Source of the DNA: JBFFXF01 sp041569895
GTDB lineage: Bacteria > Planctomycetota > UBA8108 > JACQVS01
Direction: 5' to 3'
Assembly: GCA_041569895.1 (NCBI GenBank)
Contig: JBFFXF010000001.1
Coordinates: 1-64,000, forward strand
DNA length: 64,000 nt
The notes under the pieces are model-generated. The model did no database searches. It worked only from the letters and a program-made list of their open reading frames with translations, and was not told where the DNA came from. A program made the translations under genes and the position numbers. This document shows positions 45,207 to 53,291 of the stretch, one piece after another (position 1 is the stretch's first letter; each line of letters opens with the position of its first letter).

Positions 45207-46361
45207 TCAGCCGACCGGGAAGCCGGTGTGGTGGGACATCCAGGCGGCGAGCCGCCGGATTCGGGTGGCGCTCCGGTCGCGGAAGAGAGTCTCGCGCCGG
45301 CCGCGCGTATCGTGGACCTGGAGCAGGTGGAGGATGCGCGGTGCGCGTCCCCGCGCGAAACGCGACGCGCGGTGCAGGACGATTCGCCCGTCCTCGAAGG
45401 TGCGTCGTATGCGCGTGCCGGGCGAGGAGACGAGCACCTCGAGCCGCCCCGGTGTCAGCCGATATCGCGTGCGGCTGAAGCACGAGACGACGAGCACGCC
45501 CGCGAGCACGAGGCCGACGAGGATCGACGGTGACAGGAAGACCCACGTGCTCCAGTTCGCGGCGTCGAGGAGCGGCTGTCCGTCCGCGATGGGGTCCGGC
45601 GCGGCGCCGTGTCCGATGACCGCCACGAGGATGAGCCCGGCGAGCGCCGCGTTCCAGGCGAAGGTGACCGCGAGGAGCGAGAGGTTGCGTCGCAGGCGAC
45701 CGAGCGGATCGAGCTCGACCGTCAGACCGTCGAGGTCGAAGAGCGCGACGAAGCCGCGTGGCGTCTCGTTGGCCGATGGACGGATCGACGCGTCCGCCTC
45801 ATCGACGTGCGGCAACGCCTGGCGACCGAGCGCCCGCGAAAGGAGCTTGCGGAGCTTCGCGCGACCGGCTCGCGACGCCGCCGAGCCGATCGCCAGGGCG
45901 CCGCTGCCGAGCTGGATCCACAGCCGCTGTCGAGTCAGCGTCACGCCGCGGATGGCGCGAGGTTCGATGACGCGCGAGCGGGCGAAGAACGCGACGCTCC
46001 GCCGGATCACCCAGCGGTCGCGCCGCACGTCGATGGTCTCGACGAGGAACGCCCATCGCAGGAAGGAGATCAGCGCGACGACTCCACACGCGCTCCACAC
46101 GAAGAGGAGCACCGTCGCGCAGGCGATCGCCGTGGCGCGCCAGTCCGCGCCGAGGCGCGACGCGCGCAGCAGCAGCTCGACGCCGGAGCACGACACGAGC
46201 ACCCACAGCAGGGCGACGACGCTGACCGACGCGGCTGTCTCGACGGTGGGCAACGGACGCGGCCCGATCGTCACCGTCACGCCGGATCCGTCACGCCGGA
46301 CCCGCAGGGCGCCCCGCACCGCCCCGTTTCTCCCTGCCTTGCTTCGCGGAGCGTGACTCAT
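45207..46361 (-). CDS. Four-segment membrane protein, function unknown
   Basis: I do not recognise this 384-residue protein. It has two pairs of hydrophobic segments (about residues 45-68 and 84-108; 240-262 and 283-306). Each pair is followed by a soluble beta-rich part (VRRDRWVIRRSVAFFARSRV; RLTPGRLEVLVSSPGTRIRRTF), reminiscent of bacterial PH-like (bPH) membrane proteins. Start ATG at 46361 is chosen over one 60 bases upstream that would collide with the RluA gene end. It follows that gene by 37 bases and is probably cotranscribed. Function cannot be assigned. Confidence 0.55.
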   Translation of the reverse strand: MSHAPRSKAGRNGAVRGALRVRRDGSGVTVTIGPRPLPTVETAASVSVVALLWVLVSCSGVELLLRASRLGADWRATAIACATVLLFVWSACGVVALISFLRWAFLVETIDVRRDRWVIRRSVAFFARSRVIEPRAIRGVTLTRQRLWIQLGSGALAIGSAASRAGRAKLRKLLSRALGRQALPHVDEADASIRPSANETPRGFVALFDLDGLTVELDPLGRLRRNLSLLAVTFAWNAALAGLILVAVIGHGAAPDPIADGQPLLDAANWSTWVFLSPSILVGLVLAGVLVVSCFSRTRYRLTPGRLEVLVSSPGTRIRRTFEDGRIVLHRASRFARGRAPRILHLLQVHDTRGRRETLFRDRSATRIRRLAAWMSHHTGFPVG

Positions 46362-46398
46362 GCTTCGCGGCCAATCTTTGGTGGGGTGACGCGGCGAG

Positions 46399-47421
46399 TC
46401 AACGAAATTCGCCGCCCGCATCGCCGCTCGCGTCCCCCTTCATACCGCCCCGCAGGTGCTGCAACGCGCGGGTGAAGTCATCGGGAAGGGGACACGTGAA
46501 GTGGCGCGGCTCGTCCCAGTGGGGCGGCAGGGTGTATCGATGCGCGTGGAGCGTCAGCCGTTCGATGCCGCGCACGGACGTCGGCGCGCGCGCCATCGGA
46601 CCGACGCGGTACAGGGGATCGACGGCAAGGGGGTGACCGATCGCCCACGCGTGGACGCGGATCTGATGCGTGCGGCCCGTGAGCGGCAGCGCCCGAACCA
46701 GCGTCGCTCTCTCGAAACGCTCGACCACCTCGAAGACGGTGACCGCATCCCGAGCCGTCTTGCCCGGCTTGCCGCCCGTCGCCGGCTCCGCGCGCATGCG
46801 GCCCTTGCGACCGGGACCGATCGGGCAGTCGATGGTCACGCGAGCCGGCTCGACGACGCCCTCGACGATCGCGAGGTACTCCTTCTCGATGCGCCGGTGC
46901 TCGAAGTCATCGCCGAGTCGGCGCTCCACCTCCGGCGTCAGCGCGACGATCACCAGTCCGCTCGTCAACCGGTCGATGCGGTGGACGATTCGCGGGCGCA
47001 CGAAGCGCTCGGGGGGCTTGTCGCGCCGTGCCGCGAGCTCCCTCCGGATGACCAGCTCCAGACAGCTCGCGATCGCCCGGTCCCGATCGGGCACCACCGG
47101 CACGCCCGCGGGCTTGCCGAGCACGACGAGACGTGCGTCCTCGTGGAGGATGTCGATCTCCCCGGACGCGTCGTCGTTCTCGCTGCCGGCCTCGATCAGC
47201 ATCGACGGCGTGTCCTCGATCGGTCGCCGGAGCACGAGCGCGTCGAGGTCGCCGACACGCTCGTCACCCGACAGCGCCCGCTCGCCGCTCCGCACGTCGC
47301 CGCGCTCGAGCACCTGCGCGATGGTGCGGCGAGACCGATCGGGCCAGAGGAGGGCGAGGTAGTCGATGAGGGGGAGGTCGTTGAAGGCGCGGTGGATGGG
47401 TACTGATAAGTCGGCGCGCAC
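46399..47421 (-). CDS. RluA-family pseudouridine synthase
   Basis: This 340-residue enzyme isomerises uridine to pseudouridine in rRNA or tRNA. An N-terminal S4-like RNA-binding region (DRSRRTIAQVLERGDVRSG) is followed by the catalytic domain with the signature HRIDRLTSGLVIVA, containing the catalytic Asp, and the downstream LTGRTHQIRVHAWAIGHPLAVDPLY. GTG at 47421 has AGGGGAG about nine bases upstream and places the S4 region at the N-terminus. A longer in-frame reading would translate hexamer-repeat DNA (Arg-Asn, Gly-Pro runs) and is rejected. RluD-like and RluC-like members cannot be told apart here. Confidence 0.85.
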   Translation of the reverse strand: MRADLSVPIHRAFNDLPLIDYLALLWPDRSRRTIAQVLERGDVRSGERALSGDERVGDLDALVLRRPIEDTPSMLIEAGSENDDASGEIDILHEDARLVVLGKPAGVPVVPDRDRAIASCLELVIRRELAARRDKPPERFVRPRIVHRIDRLTSGLVIVALTPEVERRLGDDFEHRRIEKEYLAIVEGVVEPARVTIDCPIGPGRKGRMRAEPATGGKPGKTARDAVTVFEVVERFERATLVRALPLTGRTHQIRVHAWAIGHPLAVDPLYRVGPMARAPTSVRGIERLTLHAHRYTLPPHWDEPRHFTCPLPDDFTRALQHLRGGMKGDASGDAGGEFR

Positions 47422-47440
47422 AGGGTCAACTCCCCTGCTC

Positions 47441-47707
47441 GGACCCCTTCCCGGACCCGGCCCCGGGCCCGGTCCCGTGCCCGAGAGCTTTTGGGATCGA
47501 GTACTTGGTCGACGTCGGGGCCGGGCTGTCCGGCGTTCAAGGCCGAGGCCGACGTCCCATCTGATTCCGATGACCGATTCCGATGTCCGACTCCGACTCC
47601 GATTCCGATTCCGATTCCGATGACCGAGACCGATGACCGAGATCAGAGGCAGAGAACAGAGACCGAGTCCGATCTTCAATCTGCGTAATCGGTGAAATCT
47701 GCGTTCC
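47441..47707. repeat. Modular intergenic array with AATCTGCG unit
   Basis: In order: CCCGGN/CCCGTN hexamers (47441-47482); a non-repeated stretch; TCCGAN hexamers (47563-47640); AGAGATCAGAG-type units (47641-47670); then the unit TTCAATCTGCGTAATCGGTGAAATCTGCGTTCCC broken here as CAATCTGCGTAATC and AAATCTGCGTTCCC (47673-47707). The order matches 61884-62140. Confidence 0.9.
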
Positions 47708-47718
47708 CTTCTCCCGAG

Positions 47719-48375
47719 CTATCCCACCAAACTCCGCATCGCACCCGCATCGAGCTCTTCCAGTGACTCGACGATGCGATGCGCGCCGCTCAGGTCGGCG
47801 GCGGGGCGGGTCGAGGTCACGGCGATCACCCGGCAGCCGGCGCGGATGCCCGCCTCGACGCCCTGCGGGGCGTCCTCGATGACGATGCACCGCGCCGGAG
47901 GCAGCTCGAGCTTTCGCGAGGCGATGAGGAAGACCTCCGGATCGGGCTTGCCGTGCGTCACCTCGTCGCCCGTCGACAGCGCCGTGAAGTGGTCCGAGAC
48001 GCCGAGGATGCCGAGGACCAGGCGGACGTTCGCGGCGGGCCCGGAGGATCCGACGGCGAGTCGAGTCCCGGCGCGTGACAGCGACTCGATGAGCGCGACG
48101 GCGCCCGGCAGGGGCTCGAGCAACGACGCCGCCTCCTCGCGATAGATCGCCTCCTTCTCCGATGACAGCTCCGCGACGCGTTCCGGCGGGAGGTCATCGC
48201 CGAGCCAGATCGGGATGATCTGATTGTTGTGCATCCCGAAGGTGCGATCGAAGAGCTCGCGAGGGCACGGGGTCCCGATGCGCTCGCCGAGACGGCTCCA
48301 GGCGACGAAGTGTGCCTCGGTCGAGTCCACGAGCACACCGTCCATGTCGAAGATGACACCGGTCGAGTCGGGCAT
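47719..48375 (-). CDS. HAD-superfamily phosphatase, beta-phosphoglucomutase-like subgroup
   Basis: This 218-residue cytoplasmic enzyme has the four HAD motifs: FDMDGVLVDS (nucleophile Asp and acid/base Asp), VGSSGPAANV (Ser), KPDPEVFLIA (Lys) and VIEDAPQGVEAG (metal Asp). The helical cap lies in the C1 position, as in beta-phosphoglucomutase and phosphatase relatives. Substrate is not predictable. The 201-base gap upstream contains a short CCCGTN remnant (48452-48476) and no gene. Confidence 0.83.
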   Translation of the reverse strand: MPDSTGVIFDMDGVLVDSTEAHFVAWSRLGERIGTPCPRELFDRTFGMHNNQIIPIWLGDDLPPERVAELSSEKEAIYREEAASLLEPLPGAVALIESLSRAGTRLAVGSSGPAANVRLVLGILGVSDHFTALSTGDEVTHGKPDPEVFLIASRKLELPPARCIVIEDAPQGVEAGIRAGCRVIAVTSTRPAADLSGAHRIVESLEELDAGAMRSLVG

Positions 48376-48576
48376 GGTGAGGCCGTGGTACTCGACAGCA
48401 TGTGGGATTTCAAGGTCACTGTCCCGGCGCCAAGTACGCGGACATGGTTCTTACCCGTACCCTTCCCGTTCCCGAAACTTCGGACTCGGGAACTCACGTC
48501 TCTTCCCCATCCAGCGTTTGGCCGAGGCTGATGAGCAGCTTGGTCCGAAGTTCCGACGCCGCACGGCATCGGGGTC

Positions 48577-51500
48577 TTACCTCGCGAGCCAGAACTCCGG
48601 CCAGTCGAACAGAGGCGGCGTGAGCTGGTGGCAGGAGTAGCACTTGGTCTTTCCCGAATGGATCCTGTGCACCTGGAACGGAGACCCGCCGGCGAAGGGC
48701 CTGTTGTCATGGCAGAGCAAGCAGGCCAGGGAGGGCTCGGTGATGGGCGGGTGCTGGCCCACGGGTCTCGGGTCATCTCCCTCGTGACAGTTGTGACACC
48801 ACTGCCACTGTCCATTCACGTGCTTCTCGTGCACCATCCGCGGAGAGGCTGACTCCCCACCCTCGTGGCACAGGAAACATTCGTTGAAGCTCCTGCGGTC
48901 AACGAGTGCCCGGACCGGATCGTCGAGACCCGGCATGGGGTCTCGATCCTCCTGCAGATTCGCGGCCATGTGGCACGCCCCGCAGTCCAGTCTCTCGTCG
49001 ACGTGCTTCTCGTGGAGTCGCTCGAATCTCCGGTCGAACTCCCATGGGTCCCTGTCGTTGTGACAGACATCGCAGACCACGGCCGCGCCACCCACAAGGG
49101 GACCGAAGGCGACATCGACCGCAGGGCGCTCGCCGTTGTGGCACTCGAGACAGCTGAGACCTTTCGACGCGTGTTTCTTGTGAATCGTCCTGATGGAATC
49201 ATTGCGCGGCCGTTCATGGCAGATGGTACAGACGAGACGCGACCCCGAACCGATCTGCGTCCCGGCGTCGGGGATGAACCCGTGGCACACGGCGCAGTCC
49301 GCCTTGTCGGCGTGCTTTCGATGGATCTCCCGCGCGTTGGCCGTGCTCCTCTGTTCGCCGTGGCAGACGACGCACCGGTGGCCCCGTGTGGGTGTCTCCA
49401 GGTTTCCGGTCTCGGGGACTCCCGGATTGTGGCAGTGCCAGCACTCGCCGTTGAAGGTGCCGAGGGGGCCCAGGATCGTCGAGCGCACATCGACGGGGTG
49501 GCATCGGACGCAGTCGGAGCCGTGGATGCCGAGGAGGTCCGGCTGCTGCGTCTCCGGGTTCAGATGGCAATTGCTGCAGTCGGTCGTCGCCTGGGGGTGG
49601 TTCTCCAGAACGACGACATCGACGGTACCGTTGATGTGAAGCGAGGGGTCGACGAAGTTGAAGACGCCGTCGACGACCATGCCGTGGCAGGTGTCGCACT
49701 GCGAGGACGGTGGATGCGGCGCGTCGGGTGGGAGACCGTGGCAGGTGCCGCACGCTGCCTGGGTGCCGTCGACGATGGTCCAGATCGGCTCGGTGTTCTG
49801 GCCACCGGGGATGAGGGTGGGGCCGTGACAGTAGACGCCGGAACACGACTCGGCAGCGCGATCGAAGACGGGCAGGGCGCCGTCGGCGGAGGCCAGGGCG
49901 CTCCAGGTGAGCTCCGCCGGCGCCGCGTCGATGTGGCCCGGGTCGGCTGCCTCCGCCGGCACGCGGTGACAGTCGCGGCAGAGGATCTCGCGGTGCCACG
50001 CGCTCGTCCCGAGGTGCGACTGGTGCGCGCCGACGGTCACCAGCGAGACGTCGGTGGCACCGAAGGTGTCGACCGGCGGCGCCGGGTTGACGGGACTGCC
50101 GTGACAGTTGCCGCAAACGATGGAGAAGTCGGACGATCCGATCAGACCGAGCTCAACCGTCCCCGCATCGGGGTCGTTGCTCGAGATCTCGATGCAGCCG
50201 GCGTCGACACCGGCGTCGAGAGGCGTGTACGTGACCGTCAGGGCCGCGCTGCCTCCAGGCGCGATGATGGTCGAGGTGGGCGGGTCCCAGGTGAATTCGC
50301 CGGTGGTTCCCGCGCAGCGAACGAGACTCGAGATCACGAGATCCGACTGGCCCATGTTGAGCACCCGCGTGGTCAGGCGCTTCCTGGTGAGGCGGAATAC
50401 GCTCCCGAAGTCCAGAGAAGTCGGATCGAGGACGATGTCCGCACCCCCGGAGACCGCGGCTCCAACCAGGCCGAGTTGGATGGCGGATGTGTCGGGATCG
50501 TCGCTGAGGATCTCGAGGCAGCCGGCATCCGTGCCGCGCTCCGTTGGCGCGTAAGTCACGGTGAGCGTCTCGCTCCCCCCCGGAAGGATGGTCACGGGGT
50601 CCAGCGGCGTCCACGTGAACTCCGCACTGGTGCCGGCGCACGGGACGATCCCCGAGATGGTGAGAGACGTCGTGCCGAGGTTCCACACTCGCGCGGACCG
50701 GCTCGCGGCGCCTGCCAGGGAGACGGTGCCGAAGTCGAGCCACGACGGGTCGAGAACGATGTCCGGCTGCCGGGCGCCCCCGTTTCCCGCGAGGTCGAGC
50801 ACCGTGGGCGCGGCCGGGTCGTTGCTGGCAATCTCCAGACAGCCCGCGTCCCGGCCGGAGTCGACCGGCGAGTACGTCACGATGAGCGTCTCACTCCCGC
50901 CCGACGGGATCGTCACCGAGCCCTGGGGCTCCCAGGTGAACTCTGCGGTCGTGCCCGCGCACCGCACGACATCCGAGACGGAGAGAGGCCCCCTCCCGAG
51001 GTTCCATACTCGGACGGTCCGTCTCTGCGTGTCGCCGGAGGAGACCGTGCCAAAGTCCAGAGCCGGCGGCTCGAGGACGATTCTCGGTTCCGCCGCGGTC
51101 GTTCCCGTGCCCCTGAGCGTCAGGCTCACCGTGCGGCTGTCCGGATCGCTGCTGACGATCTCGAGGCAACCGAGGTCCGTGACCTCCGCTTGCGGTTTAT
51201 AGCGCACGGTCAGTATTTCGCGATCGCCCGGGGGGATGGAGAGCAACGGGCTCGGCGTCCAGCTGAAACTCCTGCTGCTTCCCGTGCAGAAGCCGATGTT
51301 CCAGATCGTCAGCTCCTGCGTGCCCGTATTCCACAGCTCGGTGGTTCGCGCGCGCGTGGTCCCGAGCCCGACGCTCCCGAACTCGAGAGCGAGTGGATTC
51401 ACGACGATGTTCGGCTCGGCTGCCGTGGTGCTGCTCGCCACGATCGCGAGCCTGACCACGGGCTCGTCGGGATCGTCGCTCGCCACCTCGAGGCAGCCGA

Positions 51501-52431
51501 GATCGTGGCCGAGATCGGATGGAGCATAGGTGACCGCGAGGACATGACTCTGAGCCGGCCGGACGGTGAACGTCGCCGGCGTCCAGGTGAACTCGCCACC
51601 CGTTCCCCCGCAGCGAGTGATGAGCCTCACCGTGAGATCGGCGGTGCCGAGGTTCTCCACCCGTGTCGTCAGCCTGAGACTGTCTCCCTGTCCAACGAAG
51701 CCGAAGTCCAGAAGAGACGGCGACAGGTTGATATCCGGCTCAGCCACGAAGCAGTCAGCGTCGTCCCTTTCGTACTGCAGGTCGCCGTCGTTGTCGAGGC
51801 CTCTCGAATCTGCGTCGTTCAGCGAGTCCTCGTTGGCACAGGCATCGGCCGCCTCCCCCGCCAGGGCGACGTCGGACCGGGCGTAGTAGGGGGGATTGAC
51901 GTTCTCCGGCAAGATCGCCTGCTGGGGGACATCGGCGTGACAGTCCTGGCAGACCGTGATTCCGTTCCGGAGATGGAGCTTGCGGAGGCCATACCCGCTC
52001 GCCTTCGGCTTCCCGAGCGTGGGCAGCCCGCGATAGTCTGACTCGACGGTCTCACCGTAATCGCGACCGTGGCAACCCATGCACCCGAGTCCTCCTTGCT
52101 TGCTCCACATGACGAGCGGGTTTTCGAAGCTCGCTCCCGTATGACACAGCAGGCAGTTGAACGTCAGCGGGTCGACGCCTTCCGCGTGCAGGGCATGAAG
52201 CCGGCTGTGGCGACCGCCGACGAAACCCGGGTGGCACGTCGCGCAGTAACCGCCACCGTTGAGGGTCGGGTCATGGTAGCTCTCGTACGCCAGCGTCTCG
52301 AGACAGGCGAGGATGCCGGCGAGGAGGATCGCAATTGCCCCGGCGATCCGGGCGGCTGGTGATGGCTGGCCTTGTCGGCCGTCGAGAGCACTGCGGCTCC
52401 CCGGATTTGGGCCGGATGCGAAGATGCGCAT
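48577..52431 (-). CDS. Secreted multihaem c-type cytochrome with five ASH repeats
   Basis: This 1284-residue exported protein has a signal segment (IAGAIAILLAGILACLETLA). The N-terminal part has four CxxCH haem sites (CATCH, CLLCH, CMGCH, CQDCH), followed by a Ca-binding-like DNDGD stretch. About residues 230-780 carry five ASH/choice-of-anchor-type immunoglobulin-like repeats of about 110 residues (DIVLDPSWLDFGTVS-like starts, DAGCLEI..DP ends). The C-terminal 500 residues carry 17 more CxxCH sites and one CxxxxCH (CSGVYCH followed by CGTCH and CDTCH, as in Geobacter-type cytochromes), for 22 in all. No membrane anchor is visible. Extracellular or outer-surface electron transfer is likely. 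ATG at 52431 has GGAGG nine bases upstream. Confidence 0.9.
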   Translation of the reverse strand: MRIFASGPNPGSRSALDGRQGQPSPAARIAGAIAILLAGILACLETLAYESYHDPTLNGGGYCATCHPGFVGGRHSRLHALHAEGVDPLTFNCLLCHTGASFENPLVMWSKQGGLGCMGCHGRDYGETVESDYRGLPTLGKPKASGYGLRKLHLRNGITVCQDCHADVPQQAILPENVNPPYYARSDVALAGEAADACANEDSLNDADSRGLDNDGDLQYERDDADCFVAEPDINLSPSLLDFGFVGQGDSLRLTTRVENLGTADLTVRLITRCGGTGGEFTWTPATFTVRPAQSHVLAVTYAPSDLGHDLGCLEVASDDPDEPVVRLAIVASSTTAAEPNIVVNPLALEFGSVGLGTTRARTTELWNTGTQELTIWNIGFCTGSSRSFSWTPSPLLSIPPGDREILTVRYKPQAEVTDLGCLEIVSSDPDSRTVSLTLRGTGTTAAEPRIVLEPPALDFGTVSSGDTQRRTVRVWNLGRGPLSVSDVVRCAGTTAEFTWEPQGSVTIPSGGSETLIVTYSPVDSGRDAGCLEIASNDPAAPTVLDLAGNGGARQPDIVLDPSWLDFGTVSLAGAASRSARVWNLGTTSLTISGIVPCAGTSAEFTWTPLDPVTILPGGSETLTVTYAPTERGTDAGCLEILSDDPDTSAIQLGLVGAAVSGGADIVLDPTSLDFGSVFRLTRKRLTTRVLNMGQSDLVISSLVRCAGTTGEFTWDPPTSTIIAPGGSAALTVTYTPLDAGVDAGCIEISSNDPDAGTVELGLIGSSDFSIVCGNCHGSPVNPAPPVDTFGATDVSLVTVGAHQSHLGTSAWHREILCRDCHRVPAEAADPGHIDAAPAELTWSALASADGALPVFDRAAESCSGVYCHGPTLIPGGQNTEPIWTIVDGTQAACGTCHGLPPDAPHPPSSQCDTCHGMVVDGVFNFVDPSLHINGTVDVVVLENHPQATTDCSNCHLNPETQQPDLLGIHGSDCVRCHPVDVRSTILGPLGTFNGECWHCHNPGVPETGNLETPTRGHRCVVCHGEQRSTANAREIHRKHADKADCAVCHGFIPDAGTQIGSGSRLVCTICHERPRNDSIRTIHKKHASKGLSCLECHNGERPAVDVAFGPLVGGAAVVCDVCHNDRDPWEFDRRFERLHEKHVDERLDCGACHMAANLQEDRDPMPGLDDPVRALVDRRSFNECFLCHEGGESASPRMVHEKHVNGQWQWCHNCHEGDDPRPVGQHPPITEPSLACLLCHDNRPFAGGSPFQVHRIHSGKTKCYSCHQLTPPLFDWPEFWLAR

Positions 52432-52875
52432 CGGTGACTGCCTCCGCCTCGGGACCTTCACTGGAACGTCGAACGTCGGGGACAAGGCTGAGCGGTCCTC
52501 CGGCCTGACATAGCCGGTCCTCGCAATCTGCGTGCCAGCAGCAAAGCCCGAAGCGATTGCGCGCCCCGAAGGCCGCGGCTTCCCGATCGTCTTCCTGTCG
52601 TCCTGTCACGATGGCAGTGTTCCGGGTAATTCCCCACTCTGCGTGAGTTTTACACCATGCGTCTGCGATCTCGGTCATTGGAACTCTCGCGGCTCGAGGT
52701 CTCGGCCAATACGCCGGCGGAACCACCCGCTGTCGTCAAACCGACCGGGTCCCGCGAGCGTGCTCCCGGCTCGATCCGTCCAATCCCGAACGCCAAAAGC
52801 GGAAGCGTTGTTGCGGCCGAAGAAGGAACGTCGAGGACACGAGAGGTGGAATCCGCTCCGGGGCGAGATCTGAAG
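52432..52875. other. Divergent gap with hairpin in the cytochrome leader, no gene seen
   Basis: This 444-base divergent region separates the cytochrome from a small membrane protein. On the cytochrome side CCGGC/GCCGG forms a hairpin (52500-52517). No c-di-GMP riboswitch consensus could be recognised. It contains no hexamer array and no convincing ORF. Its promoters were not identified. Confidence 0.45.
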
Positions 52876-53154
52876 ATGAATATGTCGCGACTCGAGAAGA
52901 TCTGTTTCAACGTGTGCACCGTTTCGATCCTCGTGGGATCCGTCCTGTCGCTGCCGATGATCTGGGGCGGCGTCAGCGACGACGGATGGCTCTGGAAGTC
53001 GTGGCTCACGGCCGTGGTCTTCTTCACCGCGTCCGGCCTCATTCTCAGCATAAGCCGCGCGATTACCGGCCGGCCCGAGAAACGAGACGCGGGCGCCGAT
53101 CACGACTCGCGCGTCGTTTCCGGAAGCTCCGCCCCGACAGACGCGGCGTCGTAG
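52876..53154 (+). CDS. Small two-helix membrane protein, function unknown
   Basis: This 92-residue protein has two hydrophobic segments (about residues 10-31 and 41-61), separated by a short loop with GGVSDDGWLWKSW. A polar C-terminal tail of about 25 residues follows. I do not recognise a named family. The ATG at 52876 is followed two codons later by a second ATG and either could be used; the Shine-Dalgarno is poor. A longer in-frame reading has no domain content. It precedes the transglutaminase-like gene by 137 bases on the same strand, but nothing in the sequence links them functionally. Confidence 0.5.
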   Translation: MNMSRLEKICFNVCTVSILVGSVLSLPMIWGGVSDDGWLWKSWLTAVVFFTASGLILSISRAITGRPEKRDAGADHDSRVVSGSSAPTDAAS

Positions 53155-53291
53155 AGTGGCGAGATCCGGCGCGAGACGGCAAGCGCGCGCGCCGAGACGC
53201 TGGCGTGATCGATCGGATCGGTATTGACCCCGCGGTCGGCCTGTGTTTCGATCGACGACTCCGAATCGGCTTCACCACCTCGAGTCGCACC

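Noticed and set aside
47422..47679. Longer N-terminus for the RluA enzyme
   Set aside because: It would translate array DNA; the GTG at 47421 has a proper ribosome site and begins at the S4 region.
52432..52680. c-di-GMP riboswitch before the multihaem cytochrome
   Set aside because: CACGCAG- and GCAAAGCC-like fragments appear, but their order and the conserved core do not match the GEMM consensus.
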